Positions 8,141 to 17,844 of a stretch of DNA of 64,000 nt are shown here, in pieces; position 1 is the stretch's first letter; the number at the start of each line of letters is the position of its first letter. The DNA is from Clostridium beijerinckii (lineage in GTDB: Bacteria > Bacillota > Clostridia > Clostridiales > Clostridiaceae), in NCBI RefSeq assembly GCF_036699995.1, contig NZ_CP144906.1:2247001-2311000 (forward strand), in the 5' to 3' direction. Below the pieces are notes generated by a model. It was not told the origin of the DNA and searched no databases. It worked only from the letters and a program-made list of their open reading frames with translations. Made by a program: the position numbers and the translations under genes.

Positions 8141-8560
8141 ATGACGTTGGCAGATGAAAAAAAACAAATTATGAGCAAACTAAAAAGTGAAGAAGTAAAT
8201 AATCTTCTAGAAAGATATGGCATTTCGAGTATGCTCACTTTTGGAAGTTTTAACAACGATGATTTCACTCAAGAGTCAGATATAGATATAGCAGTAATAG
8301 GTATAGAAAGTATACCTTTAGATAGAATATTAGAACTTGAATTATTTTTAGAAAGAACTTTAGGGAAAGAAATTGATGTTATAGATTTAAGAAGTAGAGA
8401 ATTAACTATATTTTTAAAGATAAATGTATTAAATGAAGGTAAAATTATATATTCTAATGATAATAACATTATTTTAGAAAAGTATAAAGAAGAAGTTGAT
8501 ATAATATATAGAGAAAATGAGAATTTCTTTTGGTTTAGAAGAAGGGATGTGTTGTCATGA
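8141..8560 (+). CDS. mntA: MntA-like nucleotidyltransferase antitoxin
   Basis: A 139-residue minimal nucleotidyltransferase with the family motif GSF (about residues 35-37) followed by DID at 47-49, and a third acidic residue in the strand around EIDVIDLRS. MntA antitoxins transfer AMP to a tyrosine of the HepT HEPN toxin and so block its RNase activity. The ATG at 8141 is chosen because GGCGGGTG lies about 7 bases upstream; a GTG at 8132 falls inside that site. A TATAAT box at 8097-8102 suggests a local promoter. The stop overlaps the start of the next gene (ATGA), the usual coupling in this toxin-antitoxin family. Confidence 0.87.
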   Translation: MTLADEKKQIMSKLKSEEVNNLLERYGISSMLTFGSFNNDDFTQESDIDIAVIGIESIPLDRILELELFLERTLGKEIDVIDLRSRELTIFLKINVLNEGKIIYSNDNNIILEKYKEEVDIIYRENENFFWFRRRDVLS

Positions 8561-8985
8561 ATCAAGAAAGACTTATAAAGATAGTTGAAGATTTTCAAGA
8601 GTGTATAAGTGATATCGATGAATGCATTGAGATATTAAAAAACAATAGTGATAACAAAATAATGATTAAGCTTGCAAAATCTAGTTTGAGACAATTATTT
8701 GTAAGTTTTAATACAATACTAGAAGACTTTACATCGGTAACTCTTAAGTCATTAAAAAAGTATAAAATAGGTATGACTTTAAATGATAGTTTGGAAGTGT
8801 TAAAAGAGGAAAAAGTACTTGATGCTGAGTTGTTCAACTTTTTAGAAAAATCAAGACTCCTTAGAAATAGAATTTCACATAGATATAAAGAACCAGCACA
8901 TGCAGAATTATTTGAGCATGTTGTAAAGTATAATGATGATTTTAAGAAAATTTTAAATATTGCAAAACAGTATTTAAAAGAGTAA
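8557..8985 (+). CDS. hepT: HepT-like HEPN ribonuclease toxin
   Basis: A 142-residue, mainly helical HEPN protein. The catalytic RX4HXY motif is seen as RNRISHRY, with R103, H108 and Y110; Y110 is the residue expected to be AMPylated by MntA. HEPN toxins cut RNA when the antitoxin is lost or inactivated. The four-base overlap with the mntA-like gene supports a toxin-antitoxin pair. The gene directly after it, 12 bases away, is an exonuclease-helicase, so the pair may be co-transcribed with a DNA repair gene. Confidence 0.87.
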   Translation: MNQERLIKIVEDFQECISDIDECIEILKNNSDNKIMIKLAKSSLRQLFVSFNTILEDFTSVTLKSLKKYKIGMTLNDSLEVLKEEKVLDAELFNFLEKSRLLRNRISHRYKEPAHAELFEHVVKYNDDFKKILNIAKQYLKE

Positions 8986-8997
8986 GTAGGGGAAAAG

Positions 8998-11928
8998 ATG
9001 CTAGAAGATTTAATCAGTGTTTTAGATAATGTAATATATTTAGATATAGAAACAACTGGACTTGATGAAACATGCTCAGAAATTATAGAAATTGGAGCTG
9101 TTAAGGTTAAGGATGGAGTTATAACTACTTATAATACATTAATAAGACCAAGAGGACGCGTTCCAATAAGTATTTACAGTCTCTGCAGTGATCTAAAGGA
9201 GGCAGATTTACTAAGTGCTAGAAGTTTGAATTCTATAAAACAAGAAGTACTGGAGTTTTTAGAAGATTTACCTTTAATATGCCACAATGCAAATTTTGAA
9301 AGAAAATTTTTATCTTTTTATATTCCTGAAATAAAAAATACAATAATGGATTCTATGGAGCTTGCAATAATTTTAGAACCATGGAGAAAGGAATATAATT
9401 TAAATTCTTTAATTAAAGAAATTACTAATTTAAATAAGGATGAGTTACATAGAGGACTATCAGATTCAATAGATACCTTAAAAGTAGTTAATTCACTACT
9501 TTTAAGGCAATGGAATAGAGAAGAAAACAGCAGAAAAAAGAATAAATCTCTGCATAATCTAATTGTTAAGGAATATCAGCATTTACAAAAATGGCCATGG
9601 ACTAAGCATTTATTGAAGCCTCCTTTTTTCATTGAGGAAGGTTATACATATGTAAATTACCTAGAGAACAAAGAAGAGGAACTTAATCTAAAGAAAATTC
9701 CTATAGATTATTTGAAATATGAAGATTTACTTGAAAATGAAGAGATATGGAATAATGGCGGAGATTTTGGATACCAGTATAGAAAAGATCAAAAGGAATT
9801 TGCAAAAAAGATAAGAGAAAACTTTGAAAAAGGTGAGAGGATATTTATAGAGGCACCAACAGGAAGCGGGAAAACTTTTGCGTATGTAATAATAGCGGCT
9901 ATTGAAACGTACCTAAATAAGCAGAAAAATAGAAAAGATGATGCTAGCTTTATTATATCTACTAATACAAAGGAATTACAAAATCAACTTATTGAGAGAG
10001 ATATTCCTACTATACTTAAAAAATTAAGATTAGATGATAAATTAAATTATGGTGCTATGAAAGGGAAAGGAAATTATCTTTGCATAGAAAGAATAAATAA
10101 ATGTGAAGAATTTCAGATGGATGAAAAAGGGAATCTAGCATTACTTTTTCTAAGGAGACTTTGTGAAAATGGTAATTATGGAGATATAGAAAATATAAAT
10201 TATCTAGTGCAAAAACATCTGGAATTGGATAAGTACATAAGGGAAGTTAATTGTGATAGTGAACAATGTAAGCTTGATAAATGTACAAGGGCTTGTTTTT
10301 TAAGAAAAAGGTATAATGAGCTGCCTGAGGAAAACATCACAGTTATTAATCATTCTCTTTTAGCATGCTGGCCATATACTGAAAAGAAAAAAATTAACCA
10401 CATAATTATTGATGAGGGTCATAACTTAATGGAAAAGTGTTATGATTTTTTTGCTGAGGAATTTTCTTCAGCTGAATTTATACAATTGCTAGATCTTATA
10501 GATAAAGGTCATCCAAGTATTATAGCTATGCTTTTAACTTTAAATGCCAGCTTTGGTTATAGGGAAACCATAGAAAAAGATAAAATTATGTATTTAGTAA
10601 ATGATATTATAGTGAATATAAACATATTATTAAATGATTTTAGAAGCTTAAGACTTATCAGCGGAGAATATAATTTTACTACTGAATTTTTCCTTCCAAG
10701 AGAAGATTTAAAAGGAATAACAAAGGCCATAGGATCTGAGATATCAGTTTTGAAAGAAAGTATATATCCACTATATAAGATGTTAAATGATTATATTTAT
10801 AATATAACTTTAGATGACGAAATAGACGGGGATAATGATCACAAGAATTTATCTGATTATATAGCAAAGCTTAAGGGTGCATTTGATGTTTTAGATAAGT
10901 TTTTAGAAAGCTCAGTATTCTATGCAAAAATATTAGAAGTAGACTCAGAATATAAATCATTCACACTTAAAAATGTTCCTTTAAATGTTGGAGAGCTAGT
11001 TAATGAACATATGTTAAAAGATGTTAAAAGTACAACGTTCTTATCGGCAACATTGAGAATAGAAAATTCTTTTAATAAAATGAAAAAGCATTTAGGACAG
11101 GAAAAGGCAAAGGAATTTATAATTCCACCAACTTTTGATTTAAAGAAAAGGACTAAAATCTTTGCTTTAAAAGATGTTGGGAGGTATGATGAACCATCAT
11201 ACATTAAAAATGTTTCAAAATTTATTTATAATACCGCATTAAAAATAAATGGTCATATTCTTGTTTTATTCAATAATAATGCAAGGAGAACTGCTGTGAG
11301 TGAAGAACTTGAGCTGCTTACTAGAGGAACAAAAATAGAAGTACATATGAGCAAAAAATCAGTAAGAGCTTTAAATGATAAAAATAGGCAGGTTATAATA
11401 CTTGGAAGCAAGGGCTTTTTTGAGGGGATAGATGTACCTGGAGATGCATTAAGCTGTGTTATGTTAGATAAAATTCCAAACTATAGTCCAGAATATCCTA
11501 TTTTAAGAGCAATTACTACATACCAGAAGAAGGGGTATCAGGATGTGAATTATCCGCAGGTATGTATTAAAGCTAAGCAAATATATGGCAGACTTATTAG
11601 AAGCACTTTTGATTATGGATACTTTATAATTTTAGATCCAGGGCAAAACTCATATACTATAAGAAATCTTGAAAGAGATCTAAATGGACCAAGTATAGAA
11701 TTTTCAACTACTACTAAAGTACTTTCAGAGATGGAGTTTGATTATAATAATTGGAGAAGAAACAATATTAATATAATCATAAACAACATTAAAAAGAATA
11801 ATAGAAGTATTGAAGATGAATTTAACAATGAAGCAAAGAAGCATAAATTATTTTGGGAATTACTAAAAGTTGAAAATGGTATGTATTATTTTGAAAACAT
11901 TAATTTTAAATTGAATGGTAAGATTTAA
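8998..11928 (+). CDS. dinG: DinG-family helicase with N-terminal DEDDh 3'-5' exonuclease domain
   Basis: A 976-residue cytoplasmic protein. Residues about 1-170 form a DnaQ-like exonuclease (YLDIETTGLDE, later CHNANFE and the HRGLSDSIDT region). The rest is an XPD/DinG-type superfamily 2 helicase: Walker A APTGSGKT from about residue 286, DEGH from about 472, and several cysteines between them that would hold the Fe-S cluster. The C-terminal helicase lobe includes GSKGFFEGIDVPG and QIYGRLIRS. Bacillus and clostridial DinG proteins have this architecture and act on forked or RNA-DNA structures. AGGGG precedes ATG 8998. Only 12 bases separate it from the HEPN toxin gene. Confidence 0.92.
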   Translation: MLEDLISVLDNVIYLDIETTGLDETCSEIIEIGAVKVKDGVITTYNTLIRPRGRVPISIYSLCSDLKEADLLSARSLNSIKQEVLEFLEDLPLICHNANFERKFLSFYIPEIKNTIMDSMELAIILEPWRKEYNLNSLIKEITNLNKDELHRGLSDSIDTLKVVNSLLLRQWNREENSRKKNKSLHNLIVKEYQHLQKWPWTKHLLKPPFFIEEGYTYVNYLENKEEELNLKKIPIDYLKYEDLLENEEIWNNGGDFGYQYRKDQKEFAKKIRENFEKGERIFIEAPTGSGKTFAYVIIAAIETYLNKQKNRKDDASFIISTNTKELQNQLIERDIPTILKKLRLDDKLNYGAMKGKGNYLCIERINKCEEFQMDEKGNLALLFLRRLCENGNYGDIENINYLVQKHLELDKYIREVNCDSEQCKLDKCTRACFLRKRYNELPEENITVINHSLLACWPYTEKKKINHIIIDEGHNLMEKCYDFFAEEFSSAEFIQLLDLIDKGHPSIIAMLLTLNASFGYRETIEKDKIMYLVNDIIVNINILLNDFRSLRLISGEYNFTTEFFLPREDLKGITKAIGSEISVLKESIYPLYKMLNDYIYNITLDDEIDGDNDHKNLSDYIAKLKGAFDVLDKFLESSVFYAKILEVDSEYKSFTLKNVPLNVGELVNEHMLKDVKSTTFLSATLRIENSFNKMKKHLGQEKAKEFIIPPTFDLKKRTKIFALKDVGRYDEPSYIKNVSKFIYNTALKINGHILVLFNNNARRTAVSEELELLTRGTKIEVHMSKKSVRALNDKNRQVIILGSKGFFEGIDVPGDALSCVMLDKIPNYSPEYPILRAITTYQKKGYQDVNYPQVCIKAKQIYGRLIRSTFDYGYFIILDPGQNSYTIRNLERDLNGPSIEFSTTTKVLSEMEFDYNNWRRNNINIIINNIKKNNRSIEDEFNNEAKKHKLFWELLKVENGMYYFENINFKLNGKI

Positions 11929-11940
11929 AATTAAATTTAA

Positions 11941-12182
11941 GTGATAACTTACCGAAATCATAAATATTTTGATTCCGAAAAGCTATGAAAATATCGCTGA
12001 AGGTTCTAAGCAGCTTATTTTCAAATGCTTATTTCACAAATATGTATCCAATTTCTCTGCTTGATATATTTCAAATTTTCAATGAGGAACCCTCAACTTA
12101 TTCTCAGTAACCGAAACAACAGAGTACCTGTCCTTTCGGTGAGTTATATGAATAAGCTTATGTCTCAAGTTGGATATCTATA
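11941..12182. repeat. long palindromic repeat, copy D
   Basis: It begins with TTACCGAAATCATAAATATT and ATGAAAATATCGCTGAAGGT, then switches to a different inner and right half that ends in GGTGAGTTAT and GATATCTAT. The segment ACCGAAACAACAGAGTACCT also occurs, inverted, in the copy at 0.8 kb. It looks like a chimera of two subfamilies, which suggests recombination among copies. A 64-codon open frame inside it is not credible as a gene. Confidence 0.7.
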
Positions 12183-12426
12183 TTACAATTATAGGATGTT
12201 TTTTGGTAGATTATTCTGATAATGGTAAAATTTTTAGAAAAAATATAAGATTTAAATGTAATATATGCTATAATAAACGTATATAAATATAAAGTTGAAA
12301 ATTTATTATATTTTTATACGGAGGTGGTAATAATATAAATAAAGTAATTTATTTTACAAAATAAGAAAATAAGAAAATAAGAAAATTATAATTTAGAGAT
12401 TGAATAAAGAGAGGGATGTTAAGGGT

Positions 12427-12591
12427 ATGGTAGAAAATGTAACACAATTATTACAAGAATATAAGAGTACAAAGGAATGTTTAGAATGTGGGTTGAAGTC
12501 GATGCCTAAAAATGAGTATGCTAAGTCTAAAATAGAAGTTATAAATATGGTCATAAGTGATTTAGAACAATTAGAACAACAACTTAGTTAA
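12427..12591 (+). CDS. small helical protein of unknown function
   Basis: About 54 residues, rich in Glu, Leu and Lys. It is predicted to be two amphipathic helices (VTQLLQEYKSTKECLECGL and VINMVISDLEQLEQQLS), with a CLEC pair. The start could be ATG 12427 (GAGGG 11 bases upstream) or TTG 12400. A TATA-rich stretch and a strong AGGAGGTGG at about 12321 lie upstream without an obvious frame. A clear terminator follows, so it is probably a single-gene transcript. The length and helical pattern recall small regulatory proteins such as Spo0E-type phosphatases, but I see no defining motif and do not assign a function. Confidence 0.55.
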   Translation: MVENVTQLLQEYKSTKECLECGLKSMPKNEYAKSKIEVINMVISDLEQLEQQLS

Positions 12592-12653
12592 TAAATTAAA
12601 AGTATTAAAGTGAAAATTATAACTTTAAAATATAAAAGTTATTAAAATATAAT

Positions 12654-12698
12654 AAAACTGCCTCAAAGCTTTAGTTTGAGGCAGTTTTATTTTTATAT
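12654..12698 (+). terminator. strong intrinsic terminator
   Basis: AAAACTGCCTCAAA (12654-12667) pairs perfectly with TTTGAGGCAGTTTT (12675-12688), followed by ATTTTTAT. A near-identical hairpin occurs at 47014-47048, so this terminator sequence is itself dispersed in the genome. Confidence 0.9.
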
Positions 12699-12704
12699 GT
12701 TGAA

Positions 12705-12812
12705 ATTCACAATGCACAATTCACAATGCACAATTCACAATGCACAATTCACAATGCACAATTCACAATGCACAATTCACAATTTACAATTAACAATTTA
12801 CAATTTACAAAT
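12705..12812. repeat. CACAATGCACAATT tandem array
   Basis: Five clean copies of a 16-base unit (CACAATGCACAATTCA) are followed by degenerate CACAATTTA units. There are no unique spacers, so it is not a CRISPR array. Copy number at such a pure array is likely to vary between strains. The rest of 12.8-13.08 kb holds only the hairpin below. Confidence 0.85.
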
Positions 12813-12907
12813 AATGAAGGGTGAACTATATCATAGGTGAAGACTTACTTATCATTATTCATAAATCCATTAGGTTAATAATACGAATTTGAGACATTAG
12901 ACATATT

Positions 12908-12951
12908 AAAATATCCTAGTAAAGCTTATTTATGCCTTACTAGGATATTTT
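12908..12951. terminator. bidirectional hairpin terminator
   Basis: AAAATATCCTAGTAA (12908-12922) pairs with TTACTAGGATATTTT (12937-12951). It lies downstream of the minus-strand thioredoxin-like gene and has A-rich and T-rich flanks, so it can serve both strands. Confidence 0.65.
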
Positions 12952-13077
12952 ACTGTTACCTTTAAAAATATTAAAGTTGCTAAAATTTTTATGCTTACCA
13001 TAGAAAAGCACTATCACCTTTTTGTATTATTATAATTAGTATATCTTTAGTTTATAATAATTAAATTCGTTGATTAT

Positions 13078-13428
13078 TTATTTTAAAAGATCCAATATTT
13101 CGTTCTCTGAAAGTGAAGAATCGCAGCGAACCTCTATTTCTCCCTTTTTACTAACAATAAATCCTGGTACAGTTACAATATTATATTTTTCTCTAAATGA
13201 ACCAATTGAATTATCTGAAAAATTAGAACTATCTACATAGTAAATTGTTGTGTTAATTTTATTAGTCAAGGCACTTAATTTTTTTGCAAATTTGCGGCAG
13301 AATGGGCATGTTGCACGACCAATATAGATAACAGCTAAGTCTTTATTAGATAATAATTCTTCTGCTTGTGTAGAAATTACTTTTTCAAATAACTTTACAT
13401 TCTCTTCATAGTTATCTTCTTCAAACAT
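13078..13428 (-). CDS. thioredoxin-family protein with CPFC active site (PedC-like)
   Basis: A 116-residue thioredoxin-fold protein with the redox motif ATCPFCRKF near residues 40-48 and the cis-proline segment VTVPGFIV. There is no signal peptide, so it acts in the cytoplasm or is recruited elsewhere. The length and motif fit the PedC/BrcD group that includes disulfide-forming bacteriocin accessory proteins, but no bacteriocin gene is next to it, so a general thiol-disulfide role is just as likely. A strong AGGAGGA precedes the start. It is transcribed alone on the minus strand. Confidence 0.8.
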   Translation of the reverse strand: MFEEDNYEENVKLFEKVISTQAEELLSNKDLAVIYIGRATCPFCRKFAKKLSALTNKINTTIYYVDSSNFSDNSIGSFREKYNIVTVPGFIVSKKGEIEVRCDSSLSENEILDLLK

Positions 13429-13690
13429 ATGTATTCTCCTCCTAGTTTTTTATAACAGTATATCAAAGCTAAATTATTTAATCAATCTAGTTGACTTTTC
13501 TAGCAGTTGTTTTGTGAAATTATAGAAAGTATTATAACTCATATTTCGCTGAATGCTATGCATTTCAGTGAAATATCTTTTCTTTATTTAAAGTTTGGAA
13601 TAATATATATCTATATGTGAATTATTCCATAGTAAATTTCTAAACTATCCCTAATGGAATCATTATTAAATTTTTTGAAATATATACTTG

Positions 13691-15376
13691 TTAAATAGCA
13701 TGTCCAACAAAAATACTTTCATCCAAACCTAAATAATTCAATATCTGCCGTTGATTATCTTTTAGTGGTTTTTGAAACTTTCTTATACAATTGTTATTAA
13801 CTTTAATTACTTGTATAGGCACATACTCAAAGATACCCATTATAGCTTTTAAACTCGGCTTGGACATTTTTATTTTTCCAGGTCCAAGTATAATCGTATT
13901 ATCTTTCTTCATCTCACGTCTGACTACATGTTCCATTACTGATAAAATCATTAAACCAATAAGTATCATGTATGTTAAGGCTTCAACTCTTTTGGGAGTT
14001 TTTACAAAAAGGTCATCTATAAACTCTGGTGCTTTTAGCTGCTGAAACTTTTTCTCTACGCTGCTTTGAGTTTTGTATTCTTTCAGCATTTCTTCACATG
14101 AAATATCAGAATCATTACTTGCTAAGATGAAAGTACACTCTCTTTCAATTGCTGCTTCAATTTTTGAATCTTCACGGTTAATTTCTAAATTAATAGTATA
14201 TTCATATTCCTTTTGTGAATCCTTATTATCAGCTTTTTTACGCTTACGTTTTTCATTCATTTCAATATTCAAATTAACAGAATGGTATTTTAATTTTTTC
14301 CCTTTAGTCTTTAAAAACTCTTCTATTTCTTTTTGTGAATCTGCTTCGCACGCGAAGCTACGCTTGGAAAATACTTTGATTTTTTTCTCTAATTCGGCAT
14401 ATTCTTTTTCTGCATGCCTAGAAATAGTTTTCCTTTTGGTTTCTTCAAGAGTGAAGGAATAACAGACTGCCAGTTTAACTGGAATCCCCTTATATTCTGA
14501 TTTATAATCTAATACTTGATATTTAACTTTTTTACCTTGGGCATTTTCAAAAATAACATCTTTTGTTAACTGTCTTTCACTAAAAAATTTACCAATATAG
14601 ATTTTAGACATATTTGTTGTTTCAGGAGCTCTTGTTATAAATTTTATATCTCTACCATTTGCTTTATTAATATTTTCTTCTGTAAAAAATGCACTATCTG
14701 CAACATAGTAGAATGAATCTTTACTAGTTTTGGATTTTTTTAAAATTTCATCAACATCATCTATAGCGTCATTATTATAAGTTTTATCATCTGTATTACC
14801 CGAAAGAACTTTTGCGTCTACAACTATACCGTTAGCTGTTCCAATTCCAATTTTTATTTGTTTCTTATCATTTCTTTTATCTTTACTATATCCATAATCA
14901 ATTGATATTTCATCTATTTTACCTTCTTCTGTTTCATACTGGCCCCACATTACCTTTGAGGTAGTATCGTAATTAATATTCTTTATACTCAATCCATACG
15001 TAGCGAAAGCAGTCATACTTATTTCAGAAAAAATTTTTCTTGGACCAGCTTCATGAAAATTATCAAGAAAACAGCCAAATCTATCATCTGTAAGATTATG
15101 AGGCTTCGCATCGCTGTTAAATGTCCCTTCAATATCAATATGTTCAAAATACTCATCCATAAGATATAATGGTCGTCTTGAATGACAAAGATTTGCTAAC
15201 ATCATTTGAGCCATTATCCCATAAGCTATATCAGGCTTTCTCCCATTTTGTTTAGTCAAATATTGATCAAAGATGTTGATAACTCCTAGTTTCTTACACA
15301 TACCTGCTACAAGCGTCGCTTTTCCATGGCTATATGCTTCCATTTCAATATTTTCCAATAACAACTCTTTATCCAT
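13691..15376 (-). CDS. IS1634-family transposase
   Basis: A DDE transposase of about 561 residues with an RNase H-like core. YDTTSKVMWG contains the first Asp, VADSAFFTEEN the second, and the C-terminal region (YKTQSSVEKKFQQLK) the Glu. Length and motif spacing fit the IS1634 group. A long insertion around residues 330-430 rich in Lys and Glu is normal for it. GGGGGG precedes ATG 15376, which is preferred to the upstream ATG at 15433. The frame is intact, so the element may be active. Terminal repeats could not be fixed with certainty; weakly similar ends (AACTATCCCTAATGG near 13643 and the inverted AACTATTCACTATAT near 15451) are candidates. Confidence 0.88.
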   Translation of the reverse strand: MDKELLLENIEMEAYSHGKATLVAGMCKKLGVINIFDQYLTKQNGRKPDIAYGIMAQMMLANLCHSRRPLYLMDEYFEHIDIEGTFNSDAKPHNLTDDRFGCFLDNFHEAGPRKIFSEISMTAFATYGLSIKNINYDTTSKVMWGQYETEEGKIDEISIDYGYSKDKRNDKKQIKIGIGTANGIVVDAKVLSGNTDDKTYNNDAIDDVDEILKKSKTSKDSFYYVADSAFFTEENINKANGRDIKFITRAPETTNMSKIYIGKFFSERQLTKDVIFENAQGKKVKYQVLDYKSEYKGIPVKLAVCYSFTLEETKRKTISRHAEKEYAELEKKIKVFSKRSFACEADSQKEIEEFLKTKGKKLKYHSVNLNIEMNEKRKRKKADNKDSQKEYEYTINLEINREDSKIEAAIERECTFILASNDSDISCEEMLKEYKTQSSVEKKFQQLKAPEFIDDLFVKTPKRVEALTYMILIGLMILSVMEHVVRREMKKDNTIILGPGKIKMSKPSLKAIMGIFEYVPIQVIKVNNNCIRKFQKPLKDNQRQILNYLGLDESIFVGHAI

Positions 15377-15484
15377 TCCAATCCCCCCATTAAATATTAT
15401 TTGCATACCGTAATCATAATAATTTTTAGTCAAATAATATAGTGAATAGTTGAGGTTAAATAGGAAAAATTAGTTAGGCGGAAT

Positions 15485-16162
15485 ATGAGTTTTAAATATG
15501 TAGATCATGAAAATCGTCAAGATGAACTAGGACAGTTAACAAAATCCTTTAATATTATGGGTTCTCAGCTAACAGGTTTAGTAGCTAATCTAGAAATGCA
15601 GGTAGCAGAACGAACTCGTGAACTAGAAGAAAGAAATGAATTTTTACAAGAACTATCTTTTTTTGATGGACTTACTGGTATTCCTAATAGAAGGCGGTTT
15701 GATGAGTTCTTTAACAAGGCATTTAGTTCAAGTATTAGAAATTCTAAGCCTATAGCAATATTGATGCTGGATGTCGATGAGTTTAAAAAATATAACGATA
15801 CATATGGTCATCTGAAAGGAGATGAATGTATTAAAAATGTTGCAGCTGTTTTAAAAAATACCATTAAAAGAAAATCTGATATGGCTGCAAGATATGGTGG
15901 AGAGGAATTTATAGTACTCCTTCAAGATACAGATAAAGATAGCATTATAAAAGTTTCAAAAGAAATAATGAGAGGCATAAAAGATTTAAATATGGAACAT
16001 GTTGAATCAATCTATGGAGTGGTGACAGTAAGCATAGGCATAGTTTATGATATTCCAAATAAAAATCAAAATTCTGCTGAATTTATTGCAAAGGCAGATG
16101 AAGCATTATATTATTCAAAAAATAACGGTAAAAATCGAGTTGAATTTGCTAAAAATCAATGA
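15485..16162 (+). pseudogene. diguanylate cyclase (GGDEF) lacking its sensor part
   Basis: The frame begins inside a HAMP-type segment (ENRQDELGQLTKSFNIMGSQ), followed by a short coiled coil and a full GGDEF domain with the active-site motif GGEEF at about residues 138-142 and the usual DVDEFKKYNDTYGHLKGD signature. A normal membrane-anchored cyclase would have transmembrane helices and a periplasmic sensor before the HAMP. These are missing, and the IS1634-type element ends just upstream, so insertion plus deletion probably removed them. The catalytic domain could still be translated as a soluble enzyme making c-di-GMP. I see no remnant of the sensor on the far side of the transposon. Confidence 0.75.
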
Positions 16163-16207
16163 AAATAAATTAGAGCACAAGGCAGCTGGAAAGACAGAGA
16201 GGGAAAA

Positions 16208-16987
16208 ATGAAGATTGCAGTTACTACTACAAGAGATGCAGATGAAAGCTTAAATTATAAAGCAAAAGGTGTATCTAAAGATTTAAACATATCATATATA
16301 AAAAGAGGTAATTTTAGTATCAAAGAAACAATTTTGAAAGATGGTTTTGACTATTTATTAGTAGTTGAAAGAGATAAGATTGTTATAAAGGGAGAAGATA
16401 GTGCACTATTTTGGCATCCTAATATGTCAGAACTTAAGGTTAAATCAATAAGACAAGGAAATAAGGAAGCCATAATAGAGGCAACAAAATTAGAAGAAGG
16501 AAATAACATACTAGATTGTACATTAGGTCTTGCAGGTGATTCTCTTGTCTTTTCAGCAGTTGTTGGAGAAAAGGGATATGTAGTAGGTACGGAAATTAAT
16601 AAGTATATAGCTTATTTAAGTAAATGTGGATTAGAAAACTATAATGGTGTTAATGGTAAAAATATAGATAATATAAAGGTTGTTAATGAATCATATGAAG
16701 ACTATATTTTAAAGCAAAGAGATAATAGTTTTGATGTAGTATATTTTGATCCTATGTTTAAAGAACCAAATAAAAAATCAACATCAATAAATTCCTTTAG
16801 AGATTTTGCAGATCACAAAGGATTAACAAAAGATATTTTAATGGAAGCACTTAGAGTATGTTCAAAAAGAGTTGTTATTAAAGAAAGACAAGGCTCTAAC
16901 GATTTTGAAAAGCTAGGAATAGAAAAATATTATGGCGGCAAAAAAAGTGGTTCAATTATTTATGGAGTAATTGAAAAAAACATATAA
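16208..16987 (+). CDS. RsmJ-like SAM-dependent methyltransferase
   Basis: A 259-residue class I methyltransferase. The SAM-binding loop is ILDCTLGLAGDSLVFSAVVG (about residues 99-118), followed by the acidic GTEINKYIA, and the catalytic-type motif is FDPMFKEP, close to the DPMFP of RsmJ, the 16S rRNA m2G1516 methyltransferase. The N-terminal 90 residues form a separate small domain. It is preceded by AGAGAGGG and stands 45 bases after the cyclase fragment. The target is inferred from the family; another rRNA or tRNA site is possible. Confidence 0.75.
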   Translation: MKIAVTTTRDADESLNYKAKGVSKDLNISYIKRGNFSIKETILKDGFDYLLVVERDKIVIKGEDSALFWHPNMSELKVKSIRQGNKEAIIEATKLEEGNNILDCTLGLAGDSLVFSAVVGEKGYVVGTEINKYIAYLSKCGLENYNGVNGKNIDNIKVVNESYEDYILKQRDNSFDVVYFDPMFKEPNKKSTSINSFRDFADHKGLTKDILMEALRVCSKRVVIKERQGSNDFEKLGIEKYYGGKKSGSIIYGVIEKNI

Positions 16988-17093
16988 GAAATTTAGATGT
17001 GCTAAGGTAAGAAGTTTTATATGCAAGGTTTAAATAATAATTAGTTTAGTGTACAATGGGATAAATATTAAACATAGATGAGAGGAAATTGAA

Positions 17094-17285
17094 ATGAACG
17101 GAACAAATAGAAGCAATATTAAAATAGGAGCAACAGTGTTAGTTGTTCAAAAGCAGGATCAACGTACAGGAAAATTGACAGAAGGAATAGTTAAGAAGAT
17201 ACTTACCAATTCACCAGAGCATCATCGTGGCATAAAAGTGATGCTTGAAAGCGGTATTGTAGGCAGGGTGAAAGAGATAAAGTAA
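17094..17285 (+). CDS. ywbE: YwbE-family small protein
   Basis: A 63-residue basic protein that matches the YwbE family almost throughout: RSNIKIGATVLVVQKQDQRTG, then GIVKKILTNSPEHHRGIKVM and GIVGRVKEI. The family is predicted to be a small beta-barrel, possibly RNA-binding; its function is not established. GAGAGGAAATTG precedes the start. It is probably monocistronic. Confidence 0.88.
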   Translation: MNGTNRSNIKIGATVLVVQKQDQRTGKLTEGIVKKILTNSPEHHRGIKVMLESGIVGRVKEIK

Positions 17286-17480
17286 CAGTTATTATAATAT
17301 TATTGGCGGATTTCAAAGGTCGCGCTTTACTGTATAATCTAATATGTTGCCTAATACAAAGCATGCTCAGACAGTGGGTCTGCTATATCGTAAGTAAACA
17401 CATTGAAAATACAAGGATTGAAGATGTTTCTGTACTTACAAAAAGAGCTTGTTTTTGAAAATAGAGTTAAAAAATATATT

Positions 17481-17515
17481 CCCCAAGACTTAGGTTTTGG
17501 GGAAATTTTATTTTT
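17481..17515 (+). terminator. intrinsic terminator in the 17.3-17.8 kb gap
   Basis: CCCCAA (17481-17486) pairs with the end of TTTTGGGG (17495-17502), followed by AAATTTTATTTTTA. The 530-base gap otherwise holds a possible promoter for the restriction locus (TTGACA at 17586-17591, TAAATA 17 bases later) and no gene. Confidence 0.6.
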
Positions 17516-17844
17516 ATAGCTTTGTACTAAACTAAATTTAACTAGTAAAATTCCATTTTATTAAATTAAAAGAATATACAAAATATTGACAAAAGCGTGA
17601 GAGAATATTAAATATTTACGAGTATTGTGTTACAATTAAAAATGATAAATTATTCTAATAATAAAGAGTTTGTAATGGTTATAGAGTGTGAGATGCTATG
17701 GAAAGGCAGTTTAGTAATTAAAAAAACGTATAAAATCTTTAATTACCTTAGGTGCAATATTGGATATATAATGGAATTTGTAAAAGAATAAATGATGTAT
17801 GAATTATAAATATCTATATGAAATATAAGAGAGGATTGAGTAAA

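Noticed and set aside
12705..12812. Regular short repeats that could suggest a CRISPR array
   Set aside because: Units are 8-16 bases, contiguous, with no unique spacers and no cas genes in the window.
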